Below, one piece after another: positions 57,940 to 64,000 of a stretch of 64,000 nucleotides of DNA. How positions within the stretch are numbered: the stretch's first letter is position 1; each line of letters opens with the position of its first letter. Under the pieces are notes generated by a model. The model did no database searches. It had not been told where the DNA came from and saw nothing but the letters and a program-made list of their open reading frames with translations. Source of the DNA: Mantis religiosa (lineage: Eukaryota > Arthropoda > Insecta > Mantodea > Mantidae); contig CM060947.1 of the NCBI GenBank assembly GCA_030765055.1, positions 102,031,672 to 102,095,671 of the forward strand, in the 5' to 3' direction. The translations under genes and the position numbers were made by a program.

Positions 57940-59385
57940 CACCTTCAAAAGTTCTGTAAAATCTTTTGAATAATCAAACTTACCATCCACCAAGTTGCAA
58001 CAAAAACTTTCCACCCCTTCATGGAAATTTAAGAGACTTATCATAACGACTCTCGTAATTGTGGAGTAAAAAACTGATAAAAATACATAACATTAGCTGA
58101 AATTAAACAGTAACTAATATTTATATATCAGGAACAATGGAATAATATAAAATAAGAGGAGTACACAAATTGGGTATATTCCAAAATATAGATAAAAGAT
58201 TAAGACTAAATTATATACAACCAAACTGAGGTTTTCTCATTGCATTACTGTTATAGACGTTACAAAACATATTTGGAAAAAGATTCATAAAACAATATGA
58301 CAGTTTTTAATGCATTAGACAGTCAAAATTAACCATAGAGCGCAAAGTTTTAGGAAGGCACACAGTACACTCAATTCTGAGAAATCCTATATTGACAAAA
58401 ACTTTATAGCATCTTAAAAATATTATTAGTAAAACAGCTTGGAAAACGACCGGAGAGAGTAGATGGTAAGAGTAGTGGTACCAAGATTAACTTTAGAAGT
58501 AAGATCCTTGCACATTCAATATAAAAACAGAGGAATAATGATGATAGGCGATAAAGGACCAGAATGCAGAGACATAATTTTACCGAATTATAGAAAATTT
58601 TGAGAAGAAGATTGAACTAAAAAATATAGTTATGAGGGAAATTTAGAAAATGAAACAGTATAAGGAAATTGAGAGATAGTTTAGTATGCATAGGACGATA
58701 ATAATGGGGCAAGAATGAGAAGACAACGAGGGTGTGAAGGTGAAAGAATGAGGGACGAGATAGAAGGCTTCGGTGAAATGTGCGATTTTTATTATTGGGA
58801 AAAATGTTATTTTGGAGGAGAGGGACGACATATGAACCGAGGAAGTGGAAGCTGGAACTACACGACTAACAGGAAGAGGGGTGGAACAATGGACAACCTT
58901 TAGAGAGAGAGACAGACAGAAAGAGAGAGAGAGGAGAAACAAACGGAGCTTTATGTGCTAGAGTTTAGCGCAGTGAAAAGTAAATATCGAAAACGGAAAA
59001 TGATAATGTAATGAAAAAGTTTTATTATAAGTAAATATATTTCCAATTAATATTAAGTATGCTCTAATAATACTAATTATAAATAATATACACGAATTTA
59101 TAAGTGATACACAAACAGCAAGATTTTAGAAGTCGTAATAATAATGATAATAATTATTCTGTGAATTACAAATCTTAATAGTAAATTAGTTTAATACCTT
59201 TCCATTAAAATAATTAAATATTAATTAATTTTAACTAAATAGTACTAAATTTATATATAGTAAAGATTAAGAAATAATAAAAACATAATTAGTAAGGTGC
59301 TGTTAAAAAGTAAAACCATTTCATATTGAATATACTTAAACATAAATACTATGGAAATTAACTGAGCTTCAAATATAGATAGGGA
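57940..59385. other. AT-rich DNA, nothing recognised
   Basis: A purine-rich zone at about 58705-58945 (GGGA/GAGA, ending in a GAGAGA run) gives opposing 60-100 residue frames that I take as compositional. Confidence 0.4.
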
Positions 59386-59389
59386 TGCT

Positions 59390-59920
59390 ACCGGGTGATC
59401 AAAAAGTTGCTCTGCACCTCCCGTGTAATCAAAATTCCCCTAGAGTCGGGAATCCCGGTGGCAGCATTGGACGCCACCAGGTTTAAGTATGACACGCATG
59501 AAAAATAATGTAGAAAAATAATATGCAAATAACCTGTTTAAAGAAGGCGTTGAAAATGTTTACCATTTTCTTGAAGACACAGATTCGATCGTTTTAATTT
59601 ATTTTGAAACACTGTAATTAATGTTTCATTTGTTATAAATGTTATGATATGACAAATCAGAAATAGTTGTCCCACGGCATGTGACCATGGAGGAGATAGC
59701 TGCGAGTATATAAACACCAGCGGCGAGGAATAAATGGCGGTGCCAACATGGAGGCTTCAATATGGTGGATCGAATATGACAGCATCATAGGGACAGCATT
59801 ATGATCCATCTTACCAATGTAATATGCTTGAAATTGGAAGTGATAGTGAAAGTGAGTGATAAAGTGTAGGTTGGAAATTTAATAATGCGTTTTTTATATA
59901 AATAGATTCATAAAGTTATT
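59390..59920 (+). other. Unassigned region with TATA-like promoter motif
   Basis: GAGTATATAAACACCAGC (about 59705-59722) closely resembles TATATAAACACC at about 4410 and may belong to an LTR or repeat promoter. No open frame follows. Confidence 0.3.
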
Positions 59921-59924
59921 AGTG

Positions 59925-60100
59925 AAAGTGAATAAAGTGCTATAATGTAGAGAAAAGTTTATTAAAATATTCTTTATTAGTAAATTTGATAGTGATAGTG
60001 AATAAAGTGTTAAAATGTAAGGAAAATTTTATTAAAATGTCCTTTATTAATCAAATTGAGAGTGATAATGATTGAAGTGGTAAAATGTACGGAAAATTTA
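59925..60100 (+). repeat. Imperfect tandem repeat, about 65-70 bp, 2.5 copies
   Basis: 'gtgaataaagtg-ta-aatgta-g-aaa-tttattaaaat-t-ctttatta' recurs at about 59930, 59998 and 60065, with drift. It is AT-rich and noncoding. Confidence 0.75.
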
Positions 60101-60600
60101 AAACTTTTTTTTATTTTCTGTATTTATTTGTTTAGATATTACAGTTTCAAGTTCTTTTGAATGAGTAGTTGCATGATGTTGATATATTTTTTTTAATTTA
60201 ATTATTTGTGAAATACCTTTATGCCTATTAGTTTTGAAAAATAAATAAATGTCCTGTAATTTGAAGTTATAAAGGTTTATATTTATGTTTGAAAATTTTA
60301 AATAGAAATTGACAAGTGTAAATAATTTAAATATCATTATCTGATTTCAATATTAAAACTGTTTATATATAAAAAGTGATAAACTCATAATATGTATATT
60401 ATTAAATTAAATAATAAAAATTTAGATTTTAAATAAGTTTAATATTTGATTAATAATAAATTATATTTTTAAATGCTTTGTATTAAAATTTGTTTTAATT
60501 GGACGTAGAAATTAATTTCGTGTATTAAATTTTTTCTTGGTTTTAAATTTTAATTGTGATATCAATTTTATAAATAATATTTCAGGAAGTTAGAGTAAAG
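60101..60600. other. Very AT-rich DNA
   Basis: A 79-residue frame here reflects composition only. Confidence 0.4.
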
Positions 60601-60605
60601 TTATA

Positions 60606-61799
<1,194 letters not shown>

Positions 61800-61800
<1 letters not shown>

Positions 61801-62575
61801 CCCCGGATTAAGAAATTAGGTACCGGGGAATAGTATGCAATTTTTTTTTAACTGTCCCATAGATTTATGTGATGTAAGAGGAGTGGTGTTATCTTGTTGA
61901 AAAAATGCACCGTTTACTTCATTTTCCTTTGGCTGTGAAATAAATGCAAAACGAATGTCAAAGCAATAAACATCTGAATTAACTGAGGTGTGGAACAAAA
62001 TTGGCCCATTAATTCGAGAGCGATAAATTGCACACCAGACACAAATTTTCTCTGAACGCCAGGGGGTTGCCTGAATGCATTAAGATTTTCAGTAGACCAT
62101 ATTCGCGTATTTTGTGAATTTACGCATCCTGATAAGTGGAACCAAGTTTCATCAGAAAAAAATGTCTTATCTAACACATCAATTCCATGATGCAATTTCC
62201 CGTGATCTTGAGTTTTAATTCATGCACGACTGACACTTTATATATCTACAAACCGAGTTCTTTATTGACTGCTTTGTATGCGGAACCATAATAAACATCA
62301 CATTGTTGAGCCATTTTGCTTACTTTAAAGCATTCTATCCGATATATCTGACAGTTTTTCTTCTATTAGAACAAGGGTCTGCCACTCCTAGCAGCATCGT
62401 GCACGGATCCTGTCTCCCGAAATTTATTAATTAAATCAGGCACAGAATTTCGGTGTGGTAGTTTTAAATTAGGGAACTTGGCAATGAAACTTCATTTCAC
62501 TTTCTCGGTGTAGTTTCCACGTTCATTAAAATCGTTTTCCACTAGAAAAACATGTTCCTCAGTAGAATACATTGC
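61800..62575 (-). pseudogene. Transposase relic, Tc3/mariner-like (DUF4817 type)
   Basis: On the minus strand it opens near 62572 (MYSTEEHVFLVE), with 'NFNERG'-like and 'RNSVPDLINKF' blocks, then a helix-turn-helix remnant. Catalytic region 1 is KTFFSDETWFHLSGCVNSQN (near 62160) with RIWSTENLNAF. Further on are FAFISQPKENEVNGAFFQQD (near 61915, second Asp) and HKSMGQLKK. The third acidic region is missing. It is the same general group as the C-terminal half at 29.9 kb. Several frame changes show decay. Confidence 0.85.
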
Positions 62576-62579
62576 TGTC

Positions 62580-64000
62580 ACCTCAAGCACTCGTCAGAAC
62601 ACAAGCACAGTAAACCAAACTAACCAGCAAAATAACCCACTGACAGCTAGTAACTACATCACCATAACATCTGGTTCGGAATGGAATGCGGAAAACTAGA
62701 AATTCCAACGTTTTCTCGAACGGTAGGCTAGTATCCAAGTGCGGAGGGAGTTGTTGATGACCCATTATATAAAATAAAATATTACTAACTCTTATATATG
62801 AATATATATATATTTATAAATTAATAATGGTAACTATTAATAACTGATCAATTAATTAATTGAAATGGAGAAAAACATTAAAGTAAAAGTTAAGTAGATA
62901 AACGCAAATTATAGCTTCAAAGTTATCTATAGCTGTAAAGAAGCTGGATACCGGTTGCTTTGGTTGTTGGTTTCCAGCAACGGTATTTTATGTAAAAATC
63001 TGTAATTATATCCTTCTGTTACACCTTTGCCCTAACATTTCTTTTAACTAGAATTTATGTTTTGTTATATATTATTTTATTACCTATTGCAAATGTTGAC
63101 TTTGCGGCAAACCCGCATACCAGTGTTAAATTGATTGGGTTCTAATTGGAGCTATGATTTCTCTTATCCTCAGGTGAATGGTTGTAGGAAATGGATTTTT
63201 GTGGTTGTTGGCTACTCAGTGGTATTAATAACACTTTGTTTGTTGCAGAATTATTTGGTTTAATTCCTACTAAGTTTGCTTATCGACTTGGATCGGTGAC
63301 CACCTGTTAGTAAAATTCCTAACATAAATTCAATTTTACTTGAAACCCTGGATTACTTGTTTAAAGTTACTTCCACGCGGTTTCTATTTCTTCTTTATAC
63401 GGCGACTACTTTGCTCTAATAAACTTCTAATGCTGCTTCCACTTACGCTGGTTGCACTATTCTTAATTTCCCTACATTTCAGACTTATAAATCTTCGTTC
63501 CTCTTCTTAACGTGCATGAACACGTCCTTCCTGTCGTAGTATCACCTTTTAAGTAAGTTTTTCTTACTTCACGATTCAGTTCGAAACTTACTCTGACCCC
63601 CTCTCTAGCTTTATCACATGACCAAACTAGCTCACCCTTCTCAAATGTTACATTATTATTCGTTTCTCATTTATTTCGAATTTTCGCATTGGTTTTCAAA
63701 ACTCATCTAACTCATTGACGTTCATCCCACCCTGAGTTGGGGAACGCCTACCCTGAGTTGTTTGTAACTGTATACATCGTTATCAAATAAGCGAAGTAAA
63801 TATCTTTAGCGTTCATGCTCAACTGCATTTTGAAAGCCCTTTGTCGCGATGCATTCCTGGCTGAAAGTATACTATAGCTCTCACACATTGAACGTTTCCT
63901 AGTACAAAGAAGGTAACGGTCCTCCCTTACTGTCTCTCCGACGTGTACAGATTTTTACAGGAATATTTATCTTTCTTGCCTGGATGCTAGTATGTATGTT
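62580..64000. other. Noncoding DNA to the window end, nothing recognised
   Basis: AT-rich at 62760-63060, then more balanced and T/C-rich at 63350-64000. No exon, repeat family or RNA gene is supported. Confidence 0.4.

Overview
The window reads as repeat-rich, AT-rich, intron-type DNA from an insect. The only conserved host coding sequence I recognise is one minus-strand exon (25583-25900). It encodes a signal peptide and the start of the first laminin-G domain of neurexin-1, and it ends in a clean GTAAGA splice donor. Everything else looks like neurexin intron or upstream DNA filled with transposable elements, tRNA-headed SINEs and microsatellites. The mix of several SINE families, mariner relics and Ty3/gypsy elements with long flanking introns suggests a large insect genome, perhaps a cockroach or termite relative. 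That taxon is a guess. There are no prokaryotic operons, no CRISPR array and no convincing functional tRNA or rRNA gene.

Layout. 0-2 kb: a Ty3/gypsy element with a partial 5' LTR, a tRNA-Leu-type primer site, a gag-pol relic shortened by internal deletions, and a complete 3' LTR. 2-13 kb: AT-rich DNA, two solo LTRs related to the first element (6.65 and 9.63 kb), a possible LTR/PBS fragment near 5.3 kb and several SINEs. 13.0-13.6 kb: a long ATT/ATC microsatellite. 16.6-18 kb: a decayed DDE transposase gene split by a SINE with an 11-bp target duplication. 18-25.5 kb: SINE-dense DNA, a near-perfect 91-bp inverted repeat (19.2 kb) and microsatellites. 25.58-25.90 kb: the neurexin exon, with a GC-rich possible promoter/5'UTR zone to 26.77 kb. 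26.9-27.2 kb: two adjoining hairpins. 29.7-30.5 kb: a DNA transposon relic with inverted ends. 36.4-40.07 kb: a second, unrelated Ty3/gypsy element on the minus strand with both LTRs. 40.6-44.4 kb: two mariner relics. 44.5-45.2 kb: the C-terminal end of a non-LTR retrotransposon. 46-50 kb: SINE clusters, including a nested pair and a head-to-head pair. 53.2 kb: a perfect 34-bp palindrome. 55.2-56.95 kb: an RTE-like retrotransposon 3' half with three 120-bp tandem repeats in its 3' region. 57.2-57.9 and 61.8-62.6 kb: two further transposase relics. 60.6-61.2 kb: a second very long ATT/ATTATC microsatellite.

No element in the window appears able to move by itself: every transposase or polymerase has stops, frameshifts or deletions. 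SINE insertions with intact target duplications are the youngest clear events. I did not find a convincing new biological system. The items most worth checking are the palindromes, the ATAT-targeting LTR family, the SINEs sharing one tRNA head with two tails, the 120-bp repeats of the RTE element, and the neurexin exon with its possible promoter.
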